Shown here: piece after piece, positions 33,701 through 46,992 of the stretch
How the letters are laid out: the number at the start of each line of letters is the position of its first letter
Position numbering within the stretch: position 1 is the stretch's first letter
Made by a program: the position numbers and the translations under genes
DNA from: Lumnitzera littorea
Lineage: Eukaryota > Streptophyta > Magnoliopsida > Myrtales > Combretaceae
Direction of reading: 5' to 3'
Assembly: GCA_024138015.1 (NCBI GenBank)
Contig: JAMXBB010000003.1
Location: 17,799,498-17,863,497, forward strand
DNA: 64,000 nucleotides
The notes under the pieces: model-generated
Database searches by the model: none
Told to the model about the DNA's origin: nothing
Seen by the model: the letters and a program-made list of their open reading frames with translations, nothing else

Positions 33701-34190
33701 GATGGTTGATATAACTTTGGGTTTTAATTTAGAGCTTGATTGGTGTTAATTTTGCACATTGTAATTATATTCAAACTACTAATTGATTTTAGAGAATTTC
33801 TTGAACTTGGCCTGTAAGAAAAAAAAATAAAAGAAACATGTTAAATGATGATGGAAAGAGCAAAGATCCTAAAATGGTAGTTGGTTAGAGAAAGAATGAG
33901 GTGCACATCTATCATACATGTGTATAGAAGGCTTGCAACCTTAGATACAAAATAATAATAATAATAATAATAATGTGACTAGCATGAGTTGATCCTCACA
34001 AGCATAAGCAACTCTTTAGCTAGCTAAGCTAGCTTCATCTAAGTCATATTTAAGCTTTAAACTACCCAAACTTCAAAGTGTTAAAAGCTTTTTTCAAAAT
34101 AGTACGGTTTAAACCTATGACTTAGCCTTGATAAAAAAAGAAAAAAGAAACAATGACTTGGTTATAAGGGTGTAAATGAGATGTATATAC
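30797..34190. other. AT-rich decayed repeat DNA
   Basis: No gene is supported. On the minus strand a good TATA box (CTATAAATAGGGG; TATAAATA at 33659-33666) precedes a 75-codon open stretch, without ATG, at 33592-33365, rich in Ser, Pro and Thr. This arrangement fits the promoter and leader of an old LTR better than a host gene. An (ATA)n run lies at 33950-33974. Confidence 0.35.
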
Positions 34191-34194
34191 CCTT

Positions 34195-34590
34195 AAGCTA
34201 CTTGAGTTGGGTAGGGTAATTATTTGAACTCAATTCAGCTGCAATGGAGACAAGCTTAAGCTTGTTATCGAGTTGAGCTTGAGCTTTATGATGTTTGACT
34301 TGATAAGCTAATGAGCTTAATTGTATTCAAGTCAAGTTTGAATATCAACTAAGTTGGAATATTAGTCAAGTATAGATATTATTATTTTAATTAAATTTAT
34401 TACTTTTTTTTAAAGATTATTAAGTCAAAATGATTTTAATCAAATCAAGTTTGAGCTTATCGAGTGTCACTTTGAGTTGAGCTTGAGTTTGGAATTATAA
34501 ACTTGATTGAGTTTAAGCTCAATAAGCTCAAGCTTGACCTTCAAAATTTCAAGTTAAGCTTGAGTTAATTTTAGTATTGTAACATCTCAA
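34195..34590. repeat. AGCTT-rich dispersed repeat, copy 1
   Basis: Dense words of the type GCTTGAGCTT, GTCAAGTTTGA and GAGCTTAAGC occur in both orientations, including the 16-bp palindrome at about 34250 (ACAAGCTTAAGCTTGT). Relatives lie at 56440-57030 and 59425-59890, with weaker ones near 23600-24010, 43740-43830 and 58540-58700. Confidence 0.6.
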
Positions 34591-34902
34591 GTCGACTGTT
34601 TACAACCTTAGCTACTCTAATGCATTGTTTTAACCTATATAAGAAACGAATGACCCATTAGAATGATATTGGTCTAATGCTTGGGTAAAAAATTATATTT
34701 GACACATATTTTAATAAATTTTGTACCCTTAGCATCATTTGATTAAATAAAATGTTTCTTTTCTCAAAATCTAATCATTAAGGCTCAATAATCTAATTTC
34801 TCTAGATTTAAAATGCCCTAAATAAAATTCTTATCAAAGTATATAAGTGGATGAAATATTTACATAATTTGTTGGAACAAGTATGTGCAAATAAAAATTA
34901 AT

Positions 34903-35810
34903 TGGACCCAGGTGCATGTTACGCTTGTTTGTTATTTTCACTTATGTGTTATAATTGAAAATTAACTAGACTAATAAATATCTAGAAAAATATTGCTTGT
35001 TGCTTATGCTTGATTAGGCTCAATAGGCCGTAGTACTAGTTTTCTTGAGGTAGCCTTAATGATCCTTGTAACACATTGTCCTTAGTGGAGTTTTCCTTGG
35101 AAACAATATGAGGTAAGTAGTGTTGGTGTTCATGAGTCATAGTATTAGTGTCCCAGTACTAGTTAGCATAGATGGCATCTAGAGGTGGTAATCGGTGATC
35201 GAGTGCCAGTTTAGATGATGCTACAATACTGGTGTTCCAACTTAAGAACTTTGAAGTTGAGTTATCAGTTACTCTAAGTTTAAGGTTAGCTGCAAATGAT
35301 CTTAGATGATATAAGACTGTGCTGTTAATTGGCTAATGAAACATGATTGCTTGCATTGGATGTTATTCCGTTTGCATAAATGCAAGTGATATTCTGTGTG
35401 TGATGTGTTGCATGTGTATGTGGTTGTGGGTTTATGTACTGGATTTTGGCTCATCTCTAATCATTTTTTAGATGTAGATATTTAGGTGGGAGTTACTAAA
35501 TTTCTTGAAATTGGAGACTACTACGAATACTATTAGGTTAGGGAGTGACAATTAGTTTTACCATTATGCAGATGACCTTTGTGCTGGGCTAGATAAAATT
35601 TAATTTATGTCAAATATTTTCTTATTCAAGGATTTAAGGAAATTTGTCAGTTGTAGTTCTAATCTAATTGGAGAATTAAATTTTATGAAAATATTTGGAG
35701 ATTAATATGTGATTGTTTTTTAGGTTTTAGTTAAAAGATTATGCTTGATGTGTTAGTAGATATTAGGGATACGCGTTGATCTATGGCATCTTGAGTCTGT
35801 AGGCATTACA
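34903..35810 (+). repeat. 5' LTR (or its end part) of a plus-strand LTR element
   Basis: A 908-bp direct repeat of 40195-41088, beginning TGGACCCA and ending GGCATTACA. Shared landmarks include ATATCTAGAAAAATATTGCT, ACATTGTCCTTA and GAATTAAATTTTATGAAA. The primer-binding site follows 8 bases after the end, which fixes the right boundary. The left boundary may lie inside a longer LTR, since no target duplication was found. Confidence 0.75.
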
Positions 35811-35818
35811 TATTAAGG

Positions 35819-35830
35819 TGGCATAAGAGC
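35819..35830 (+). other. Primer-binding site
   Basis: TGGCATAAGAGC, two changes from the initiator tRNA-Met site TGGTATCAGAGC, located 8 bases after the LTR end. Confidence 0.7.
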
Positions 35831-38800
35831 TTAAGTTATGAATCCTTAAAAGAAAAAACAAGAAAATGACCCGTAGGATGGTGAAATAATAATAGAGGTA
35901 GAATGTGGGCTAGGTTTGGTCTTACTAGAAAATTTATGAGTTGGTTTTGCAGTTACATAGATGTATCTCATTTGGTGTTATTTATTATTTTGGAGTTTTT
36001 TTATTTATCTTCAAGATAGTATTTATTTTGAAATTTTCATTTGACTATTTGAAGATAATACATAATGACAATAGGATTAAATCATTTAGCAAGGAGTAAA
36101 TAGGCGTACATAACTAGGGGTGGACTAAAGAACCATCATAGTTTAGCCCTGTTACCTTATAAGACATGTTAATGCAAGAGACACAAAAGGACTTATAAAC
36201 TTATGCTATGGGTACCTAGAAAACCTCTAGTGATTAATAATTGATAAAATTAGAATAGAATAAACAAAACAATAAATGTAGAATGACAATATTTATATAA
36301 GTTACGAAATTTTTGGATAATTGTAATTGCATAGAAAGCATGATTGGCTAATAAGAATGGTAAAAATTATAATTACAAGTAATGAGATAATATAATAAAT
36401 ATATATATTGAAAACTTCATAAAAATTTTATTGAATGGTGAATTAATAACGCATGAAATATATATCCATAAAATGTTATTCTTACTCAACTATGAAAGCC
36501 AACAAAATAAGATAATTGTAATAACATAAAAGGAGATACAAATAGAAAAATTTAAACCATAAAAATAACAAGGTTGACCATTATCCCTAAATGGTTAATC
36601 ATGATACCTAAAACATTTGTTGATTCTTTTAAAATCCAAGAATGATAACAAAACGATCATAAAAATTTCAACGTGAAAGCACGAGTAAAAGCCTATCTTG
36701 ATCATCTTCTATATGGATGGAAACACTATGAAAATATAATGATAACTATAAATAAAAAAACCAATATTAACAACATTAATAACAACAATTATTAACTATT
36801 TTAACAGTAACAACAAAGCTGCCTCACTAAATAATCTACAGTAAGTAGTAACAAATGCTATCAAAGAGTTTATTGACTTCTAACCAATAACAATGATAAA
36901 AAAATATAAAATAAACTAAAAGTTTAATGATATATTTCATAAGTATATTGATGCAGGTGTAGATGAGATGGGTTGACAAGTTCTTTTTCTTCATTAATAA
37001 GTTAAAATCATGTTAAATACATTAGGTGTTGTTAGTGGTGTTGTCGTGTCATGCCACACCTATCATGTAAGTTAAGTTGAGTTATAGTCATGTCTTGGTC
37101 GAGTCAAGTCATGCCTTATTATTTGTTGACCACATCTATGTGGATATATATCGAGATATATGATATGTAAACTACTCAGCATTAATTAAAAGTAATAAAA
37201 GTATTCAATAGATAGTTATCAAATAATTAATTTATAACAAAATCTTGGGTAAGAACAAAATATACTTGTAAATTTAATAATAGTATTAACAAATAACAAT
37301 AATTATAGTGATAACAAGAAGTAATGAAGTAAAAAAAAAAAAAAAAATAGAATCAATTCTTTAAAGCTTAATTAAACGAGTCTAAATGCATCAACTAGAT
37401 CAACTACATCATAACCTACGATCATAATAAATAAAGTAATATGGTAAAATCGATTTGACATATGTACAGTAAAAGAATAAAGTCAACAGTATGTTTATCC
37501 CCTCTAGTCTAATAATAATGAACTCGAAAGTAAGAATTGAATGAATAGCTTAAGAGTGAAATGTAGTAGCGATAGTAGAAGTATAGATTTATGAGAACAC
37601 TCAAAGTAAATAGTTAAAGGTAGTTGGTGGAGAGAAGAATTGAACAAACTTTGAAAGTATGCATTTTTCGTCTTAGAGTTGTACATTTGTTCAAGGATTT
37701 GCAAGAACTAAAAGGTAGTGATGGATAGTTGAAATTTGATATCTTGAGGAGAAATGTATTGATGTTTTGATTAATTATTTAGCGTTGGTAGTGTTGCAAT
37801 CAAGTGATTAATCATTGGGAGATGGAGCATACGAGAAGGTATGATGAAGACAATACTCAAACACATTAAAGATAGAAGGTGAACATATATGAAATAAGGA
37901 AAATTTTATTGAATTATGGGGCAGCTATAATGAAGTTGATTTAACTTTAAGTCAATAGGTTTAGGAGTAATGGAAAGGTAGCATGAGTTCGATAGAAGGA
38001 AATTATGGTGTAGTTGAAATGATTAGAGCAATTTAGTGTTAGGACTAGAATTTGTGTTAGAGATGGGAAGAGTGACGAGTGGATGGAATTGTAGATGCCG
38101 ATGAGAAGATTGGGGGAAGATGAACTTATTCAGATGCTAAGGTATAGTTGATTAATCATATAAAATGTAAGTTTACTTGGGATAGAGCTTCTAAATAGGA
38201 GTTATTTGTGAGACATTTGACTTATTGAGAAATGTTATTTTAGGAGATATTAATTATAACTTATTGGTATTAAGAAAGCAACCTGATAATTTGGAGTTCT
38301 CAAATTAATTATGGGATCAATATGGTAGAAATGTCAACAAGAAAGAGAAAAATTATAGGGAAGATGATTGAAACCTTATGATTGAAATATAATTAGAGTA
38401 ATGCAACAAGATAGGGTAATGGAAAGACCTTAAGTAGCTAGAGATTCATATACGTTGTTAGGAGACCTTGTGTATAACACAAAATTATCTATCTTAGGGG
38501 ACTAATAGCCGACTTAGTAATGATCCTATAATGAGACATACATGGAATACAAAAAGTGGAAACTCAAAGAATAAAAATAATTAAGTGTGTTAAGGTTTAA
38601 AGGAGCAACATATTGTGAGTAGAACTTTATGAGATTATTAGGCAAGGAACCTTACAATGGATCCATGAATATCTAAGTGATTTAGTAAGTTAGATTGAAC
38701 TTCATTTTCATGATGGTAAGAGGGAGATTATTTATTGGGGATAAGGATAAATAATCACAATTTGTAACTTAAGGAATGAAAATATGAAGTAGATTGAGGA

Positions 38801-40194
38801 TGTAGAATAAATAGGTGGTAATTGAAGAGGTAAGATAAGCTTTAAAAGTTTAGAATATTAAGTGTTAATTTTAAGGATAAACGAGAAATTTAATTAGGCT
38901 ATAGATAGAGTATAGATGACCAAAAGGTAAGCCAGAAGTAAGACTATAGAGCTCTAAAGCTAAATAGGATTGAAACTTAAGAGGACAACTCACTAAGTAA
39001 GACTAAGTGTGATAGAGCAATTAAAATTGAAGGTCCAGGAGTTAAGAAACTTTCTTGATGAATGTTCTTTGAAGTGGTTGGGGGAATACGTAAAGCTTGT
39101 GAAAAATTTGAAATAATTTAAAGGAAAAAGCCAAAAGGAAATAAGGAACTATTAGTTGGGGCATCAGTAATTAATAAGATTTTTATAAAAGGGACAAAGT
39201 GGTCATATTCATATTAACGCTTAAGTATAAAAGGCCTTATTTTCAGCCTAAGTCTCATTCTACACTATTGTTTTTATAGAAAACTCTTTAGAGAACTGAC
39301 AGGAGTGAGACCTAGGTAAGAGTTCACAAACTGGAATTTCCTTATCCTTAATTATTAGACTAGAGTCTACATTAAATTTAAAAGAATTTTGGTAGCATAG
39401 AAGAGATCGGTGTTGGAGAAGAGAAGGAAGAAGTTGGGAAGCGAGGGGTAAACCCTAATTAGTAAGAGGGTTATCAAATAATCAATAACAAGAAGAGTTT
39501 TGCATTGATAAATGGTTGTTGAAAGTGTGATTTCAGGAATTTTGGACGGATTTTATTTACAATGTGTTTTATGGTTATTGTTAGGCTTAGCAATTAAGGT
39601 ACACTATAATCTTTGTTGTTATTATTGCTTTGATTTTTTGTTTTGAGAACACATCTTAGTGTTCCAATGTTGTAGATGGGTAAAAAGGATGAAAAAAACA
39701 AATAGATTTTGGGGATGTATGACGTTGTAGATTTGAAACATGTTGAATTTGGGGGAATGGAGAATCGGAGGAGTTCTAGAAATTGTTTGCCGAAAGGAAC
39801 ATAGCCAAGTACATGATATGTTGGAAGCCATGCTAAGTGGTACAACTATGTACATGGCATACTGGTGACCTTACAAACTAGTACAACTTAGTTTGGTTGT
39901 GTACTTCTTGTCCTTTCTTTCTTATCGTGTATCCTTTCAAGCCTACTTCCTAAACCAGATTAGTATCTTTAAACCCCTTTAGAATGTGAAACCTTAACTT
40001 AATAGAATAAGAGTTCAAGAATCGATTTAAAAGTTTATACCTTTAAGAATAGGTAAAAGAGTTGGGATCTTATTGGGGCGTCACAAATAGGAATTAGATA
40101 AATAGATACTAAAAGTTTATTTTTAGTATACATAATTCAAGTGTAGAACCTTGTGGAAGTGATTCTAGTTTAGGTTTAGCCATAACCATTGTCG

Positions 40195-41088
40195 AGGACC
40201 CAAATACGTGTTACCCTTGTTTGTTATTTGTGCATGTATAGTATAGTTATAAATAAATTAGACCAATAAATATCTAGAAAAATATTGCTTATTGGTTGTG
40301 TTTAGGTAGCTTAGTGGGTAACCAGTATCTTCACGGTGGCATCTCAATGATCCGTAGAATACATTGTCCTTACTGGAGTCTTCCTTGAAACTGATATGAA
40401 GTAGGAAGTGTTGGTATTTGGGAGTTGCATTACTAGTATCCCTATACCATTTAACTTAAGTGGGGTTTGGGAGTTACAGTACCAGTGTTATAGTGCTTGT
40501 TCAGATAGGGATTACAGTAGTAGTATCCCGATTTGGGAACTTTGAAGTAGAGTTATAAGTTACTTTAAGTTTGGTATTAATTGTAAATGATCCCAGTTAG
40601 CTAATAAAATACAATTAAATGCATTTGATGTTATTCTTGTTACATAAATGCAAGCAATATTGTGTGTGCGATGCATGACATGTGTGTGTGGTTGTAGGTT
40701 CACATACTCAACTTCAACTTATCCATTATCATATTTTAGATATAGGTATTTAGGTGTGAATTGCTTGACTTCTTTAAATTGGAGACTACCATTAAAACTA
40801 TCAGGTTAGAGAGCAACGATTAGTTTTACTATTATACAGATGATGAGCTAAGCTAGACAAAATTAATTTATGTTAAGTATTTTCTCGTTCAAGGATTTAA
40901 GGAATTTATTTTATTGTTGTTCTAATTTAATTGGAGAATTAAATTTTATGAAATTATTAGGAGATTAATATATGTTTATTTTACAAGTTTTAGATAAAAG
41001 TTTACACTTGACATATTGATAAATATTGATATTGATAAATATTAGGAACACATGGGGATTTGTGGGATCTAAGTCTCCAGACGTTACA
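40195..41088 (+). repeat. 3' LTR (or its end part)
   Basis: Direct repeat of 34903-35810. The first base has changed (AGGACCC against TGGACCC) and the end is GTTACA. Divergence from its partner is high, with several short indels, so the element is old. Confidence 0.75.
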
Positions 41089-44000
41089 ATTTTGGGGTTT
41101 TAATTTCCACTCTTGCAATCTGGCAAAAAAAAAAATCGTCTCTTACAAAATTAGGTGTTTGAACAACACGTTTAGGGTTTGATTTTCTCTACTCTTCTTC
41201 AGGATGAGGAACTGAGGGTGTTCTTCCTTTTGTTTTTTTGGGAAAAACAAGAGATTTCCATCCGTTCGTGGAAAGAACAAAAAAGAAAGAGCTAAGTAGA
41301 AAGAGATTTCCAATAATAGACAAAGTTGATTTTTGATTTTGTCGTTGTTTTCGCTGTTTCGTTTTTGGTCTTAGGCGTTGTTTTAATATCCCATGTTTTG
41401 TTTGTATGATAATAATTCGATGTTGTGGATTATTTTTTTTTTATATGGACAAATGACATGGCATGAATATGAATAATGTGCTGAGATGCTATTGGGCAGT
41501 GATGATGAGTGGGTTAACGAAAGTGGATGGAAGATGAAAAAAAGATTCAGTGGATGAAGATGGGAAATAAAGGTGGCAACTAAACTTTTCATTGATGTAA
41601 AGTTAAACAACTCAAAACTTGAGCATAAAATTGCAAAAAATGAAAAGTTGGGATAGCAACCCTAACTTTTCTTTTTTTTTTTTTGGTATAATAAAAAAGA
41701 AGTTCCAAAAAGTGACTTGATGGTGTCAGGATGTCCATATTTAGAGTGATGCGGTCGACGTGTTGCTTGAAAATGTACTCATCTTGACATATTGGGGCTT
41801 CTTCAAAAGGCAATGCTGATGAAAATTTCCACAACGAATCCCAACTCCTATAGTTCAATCTACTCACGAATGGATTCAAGCATTCATGCTTCAATGTCTT
41901 CCTTTCTAGCCAAAGAAATCAGATTGATGAAAAAAAAAAAAAAAAAAAAAACAACATTCCCATCGATTCGCACGTGGTCTAAACCCTTAGGAGATACTGA
42001 AATTACGGAATCAATTTAACTGATCTTTCTGTGCCTCCGACACATCCTAAATCCGAAAATTTCCTCCCATGATGTTAATTCCAAATGGATTTTGAAAAGG
42101 ACATGAAGTAAACAAATAATTCAATAATGATTCTCAAAATTGTAATTCTATTGTTGTTTTGTATACATGCAATCAATAAAGTTATAGAGAATAAAATAAA
42201 ATTAGTAAAATCGTGTACATATATAAAAAATCTATACTTAAATAATTTTATATTTATTTTAATTAGAAAAATATTATAAAATATTAAACTCGTAAAATTA
42301 TAGAGTTGATTTGCAATTTTAATAACTATAAATTCAAAACTCCTCTATTCTATTTTTCACAATATATAGGGTTTATTAAGAAATAAGAATGGATATTATA
42401 CATATACTTACAGATTAGTTCTTCGATTACTCCATCAAAAACATTATAATCTTTCTTGTTAGTTTTTTCTTTTCATATAATAATGTTTATAAATATATGT
42501 AAATTAATTTATTGCATTCTGGCATTATTGTTAATCAATTACTCCTATTTATTTAAGAAATTGTCTATAGGTCTTAAAAATGAAATCTACGAAGAGAAAC
42601 TAGCGCCTTGTTTGTTTGTTGAAAAATATTTTTCAGAGAATGTTTTCTCTATTTTCATTTATGTTTTAAGTAGAAATTGCTTTACCCTAATAAGGAAATA
42701 AATGTTATTACTAAAGGGAACATCCTAATCTTTTCTAGAAAGGAAAATACACTTTCAAAAACGAAATATCATTTTTCGAATTAGTTTTCGCAAAAAATTC
42801 TGTCTCTATAAAAATTATATTTATTTTGTTTTTATTATAATTGGGCTCTAAAATATGTTTTAAGCATGAAAGGAAACTAGTGGGCAAAGACAAACGAAAG
42901 ACTTGTTAAAAATTATAAAAGTTAATTGAAGAGGTTATGATAACATATATTACAAAATCTTATACTTTTGCTTTTAAATAAAATGATTAGAATAAGGTGT
43001 TTACAATAACATGTTATAAATTCATTTAGGTTCAATCATGAATAACATAATATTTATGAGTCGGAAAAAGTTTTTTCGACTTGTTTCCATAAATAAACCA
43101 AGAATAAGAAAACATATCACATTTTAGAAAAATGATTACGGGGAAATGTATTTTGTACTAATAAGTGGTTTTCTTTCAAACAAACAGAGCCTAAAAGTGA
43201 TCCAAACGAATTCGCATTGAAATCACTGCGTTGTAGTAAGAAAAGAAAAGGAAGGAAACTTTTTCCCTTCTTTCTAACTCAACCCATAATATCTTTATTT
43301 AATATATAAATTAATGGTGACTTTATTTTATTTTTATTACGGTTGTTCTATGATCTTCTCATAAAAAAAATCTCTTTCTACAAATTCAACCCAATCCTAC
43401 TTGCCTTAAGTGAATCAACTAAGCCTATTTGAGAATTTAGAGCAAATAATTCCTTTCGATATCCTTTTCTTCGTAAGGGGAAAAGACAAACTATATAAAA
43501 CAAAAACTGGGATATTAAAGGTTATCAATGTTTGATGCAACTCTTTGGTAGCATTTAGTCTGCAACATTTTGAGGTACAAAGCCAGGCAAAATCTATTAC
43601 ACCTTTAGTTTGTAAAGCAACTCTAATATTAGCGTAATTCCCTTTAAAATACTAGAAAAGTATTAAATATTAGACATCTTGCATTTAGGATCACAAATAA
43701 ATCCAAAAATGAGTTAAGTCAAGATGATATAATATTAATATAAGCTTAAGCTTGATTCAAAGTTTCAGAACTTGAGTTTGTCATGTTAGTATTTTAAGCT
43801 CAAACTTCACTCGATTAAGCTAATTATCTATACTTAATTTCTTTAAAAAATATATTTCAATAATAATAATAGCTAGACTATGAAGACTTCGGTTTTAAAG
43901 TAACTAGCTTAGAGTTAGAGCAATGTTTTATTTTTATTGGAACATGATGCATATAAGAATGTGGTTAGAAGAGAATTTATCTACTATCAGCAATTCGAAT

Positions 44001-44280
44001 AACGAGTTTTGAAATTTATAAGAACTTTAGAGATAAATTATTTAGATAATAAAATTAATAGTTTAACATGAAACAACAATTAGAATAATTTACAATCATT
44101 AAATATATTTTACATGTTTAATATATACTCGTAAATTAGAGTAAACCCAAATACATATAAAATGGTATATTTTTAAAATTGTATATATTTCCTAAGCATG
44201 CACGATACATGATACATATATATATACATATGCACATATAATAATGTAATTATTAAGTTTTTGGTAAAATACTTCCCTAA
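41089..44280. other. AT-rich intergenic DNA, no gene recognised
   Basis: A poly(A) tract lies at 41930-41951. The minus-strand open stretch 41894-41589 has protein-like composition (DSLWKFSSALPFEEAPICQD) but no ATG and no family I recognise; it may be a broken exon. The stretch 43740-43830 belongs to the AGCTT-rich repeat. Confidence 0.35.
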
Positions 44281-44289
44281 TCTACTAAA

Positions 44290-46992
44290 ATTATCAACAA
44301 TAGATACACGAGGCACTAAATTACCTCATGTTGTATGATATGGCAAGACCTAGAGGTAGTTTAGGGATGACTTAGCAACTAAATTAACTTAAAATGGACA
44401 CAATAGCACTTATTTATCGGTAATTGTACTAATGCAAGTGATTTGGAGTTTAATCTAACTCACTAACCCATAGGCAATCGTAATAAATAGCTCATTACAA
44501 ATCATTTACTAAAGAAATAGTGACACAAGCAATAATAAAACGAGTAGTTTTCAAATCAATTACTGTAATATTTGAGAACTTAAGGGCTACAATCTATCAC
44601 GTGTCTTTAGTATTTAATGACAAGTTAAGACTCCAAACTTAACTATAATCTCCAAAATCACTGATATTAAAAATGATTCTTCAATTATAACAATTTGAAA
44701 ATGACCCATAGACAAGTCATTCCAACCACAATTATATATAAAAGATTTCTAACTCTAAAACAATAAAGCTTATTAACAATTCCACACAATATAGCTCCAT
44801 AATCTCGTAATTTTGTAACCTCCTTAACACAATACATAACTATTTGTTTCTCTTCGTATCCTAAATATCCATTCATGTACTTGTCATAAATAGCAAAGTA
44901 TCAAATCAACCTATAGCTATAAAAATAAAAGAATGAGTTGAAGCCTAGTATGTAGTATATAAGCATATACGGGTGCCACAACATGTCATTAACATACATT
45001 TAATGTCGGAAAATAACATACAATAGGTTATTTATCTTTAATTTAAGTCCACATACAACAAAAAGGTACTCATGACTCTGCCAAGCCATGATCTCATATA
45101 CATATAGATAAATAATATAATATAAGTCTTTTAGATTTACTACCATATACTACAATGAAGGTCAAATGACCAATACTTAGGAACTAGGAAACACTAAATA
45201 TAGTTGCATTGCCTCATATGCAAGTTCACTAGAGAATCCCTACACAAGATCAGCAATTACACTTTAGGGTTCTGCCACTATGGACCCTTAGGTTGAGTGG
45301 GTTAAGCATAAGCAACAAGCACTTCGTTTAGGCCGAATAAGACTTAGTCCGATTAAGTCATTGCTACCTTAACAAGCATAACTATATAAATAAGTACTAC
45401 GTACCTAAGAAGTTAAACTAAACCCAATCGCAAGTCTTGAATCAAGTGAACTAAAGAAATCGATAACAAGAACCTGATTAATAGAACAACAAATTCATCT
45501 TAGTTTACTTTTGAATTCAATACCAACTAAGTTTCTAAGAAAGCCCAATGCAACTCACTTCGTACTTCACCTCTACATCCTAGAAATCTTGTTATATTAA
45601 GCATTTAGAGATCCTAGGAAGACTAAGTAGTAGTTGGATCTTTAGGGAATGAAGGTTGAATGAAACTCTTAAGTGAAGAATAAGAATTGAAGGGATACGA
45701 GGGATACTAGCTTCTAAGTGAAACATTCAACTTTCTTAATTTAACACTGTTAAGAGGCAAATCAAGGCTCTAAACAATCTAACCTTCTAAGGGTTGAGAT
45801 AACCTGAAGAGATTGAATCTTTTAACAAGGAATAATAGATAATTCCTGGAATAAAGGATAGAAATTAGAAGGAATTCTTTGAGAATAAGGCTTTAAGTGA
45901 AGTCCCCAACTCGACATAACTCAACATAACCTAAAGGCAACTTAGAGTCTTATAAAATCTAAGCTTTTAAGGGCTGAAATGCTAGAAAAGATTATAGTTT
46001 TGGGTATGATTGGATGTGTATAACACTTAGGTAAGGGAGTTTAGAGTGGGAAGAATCAAACTAAAACAACATGGATGGCTATCAGAGCATGGAGTTTGAA
46101 TGCTAAGCTTTAGGTCATGAAAAAAAATAACCTAGCATCTAGATGATATTTAGCATCCTCACTTAGTGTCCTTAAAAATAGCCTTTTTTTTTTCTTGAGC
46201 CAAAACTAGTGTCCAAATGGTATCCTTTTAGCACTCAAATGCCTTACACTTGCAAATACGCACTCAACCTCAATTTAAATCTAAAATTCACCACCTTAAC
46301 CTTAGTTCTTTCATACATGAACTCATCCATCACCATTTTACTTCAAAACTAATGAAACTCAACCCTAAATCTTAATCTTATCTCAACTTCAATACATAAT
46401 CTTACTTTAGATAAAATAAAACCTAGTAAGAATTTAAAAAACTAATGAAACTCAACCCTAAATCTTAATCTTATCTCAACTTCAATACATAATCTAACTT
46501 TAGGTAAAATAAAACCTACTAAGAATTTGAAAAACAAGAGAAGGAGGAGGAGAATCTTACTTGGGAATGAAGGAAATGAATTTCTTGTATTTTTTTTAAC
46601 TTGCCAAACCCATCAAAAAGCCGCAATCTTATATGCAAATTCGGATTACAAATAAATACCCAAGAAACTCTATGAAGATGGAGGTTTTTCACTATGAAAA
46701 GCTTGGAAATGGAGACTATCAAGTTACCTTATCCATAGAGGAGCTTGAAAATGATCTTTCTTAAGTGTTTGAAGCTTTAAGAGCTTGTTCTAGCTTAGAG
46801 GAAGGAGAGTGACGAATTTAGAGAGGAAAATAAGTAGGCTAAGAGGGTTTTGGTAGGGTTTTTGGCTTAAGAGAGGTACATTAAGATAAATGGTAGTTAG
46901 GAAAAGATAAGGGTAATGTTTTAGATGCTTGAAAATGTCCCAAATGACCTATTTCATAATCATTTTTCTCAAAATTTTTCTTGGGCCTTACA
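44290..46992 (-). mobile_element. Probable old LTR, minus strand
   Basis: The upper end reads TGTAAGGCCCAAGAAAAATT on the minus strand, a start typical of long plant Ty3/gypsy LTRs. It is followed by a CT-rich stretch with CCAAAAACCCTACCAAAACC as in such LTRs. No partner LTR or coding domain was found, and the lower limit is a guess. Confidence 0.35.
46345..46530 (+). repeat. Tandem duplication, 2 x 93 bp
   Basis: Copies 46345-46437 and 46438-46530 start AAAACTAATGAAACTC and differ at about four or five positions. The duplication lies inside the probable LTR. Confidence 0.9.

Larger units (their letters stand above)
34903..41088 (+). mobile_element. LTR retrotransposon without readable coding region
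   Basis: Two direct repeats flank 4.4 kb of internal DNA with a primer-binding site at its start. The LTR end (GCATTACA) followed by a tRNA-iMet site is typical of plant Ty3/gypsy and Copia elements. No gag or pol motif could be read in any frame, so it is either a non-autonomous large derivative or very old. A TATA box (TATAAAAG, 39226-39233) and a TCACA end at 40079-40084 suggest either a longer 3' LTR or a nested LTR. Target-site duplication and polypurine tract were not found. Confidence 0.65.

Noticed and set aside
41589..41894. Protein-like minus-strand frame
   Set aside because: No ATG, no recognised domain, ends in an A/T tract; may be an old exon but I cannot support a gene.
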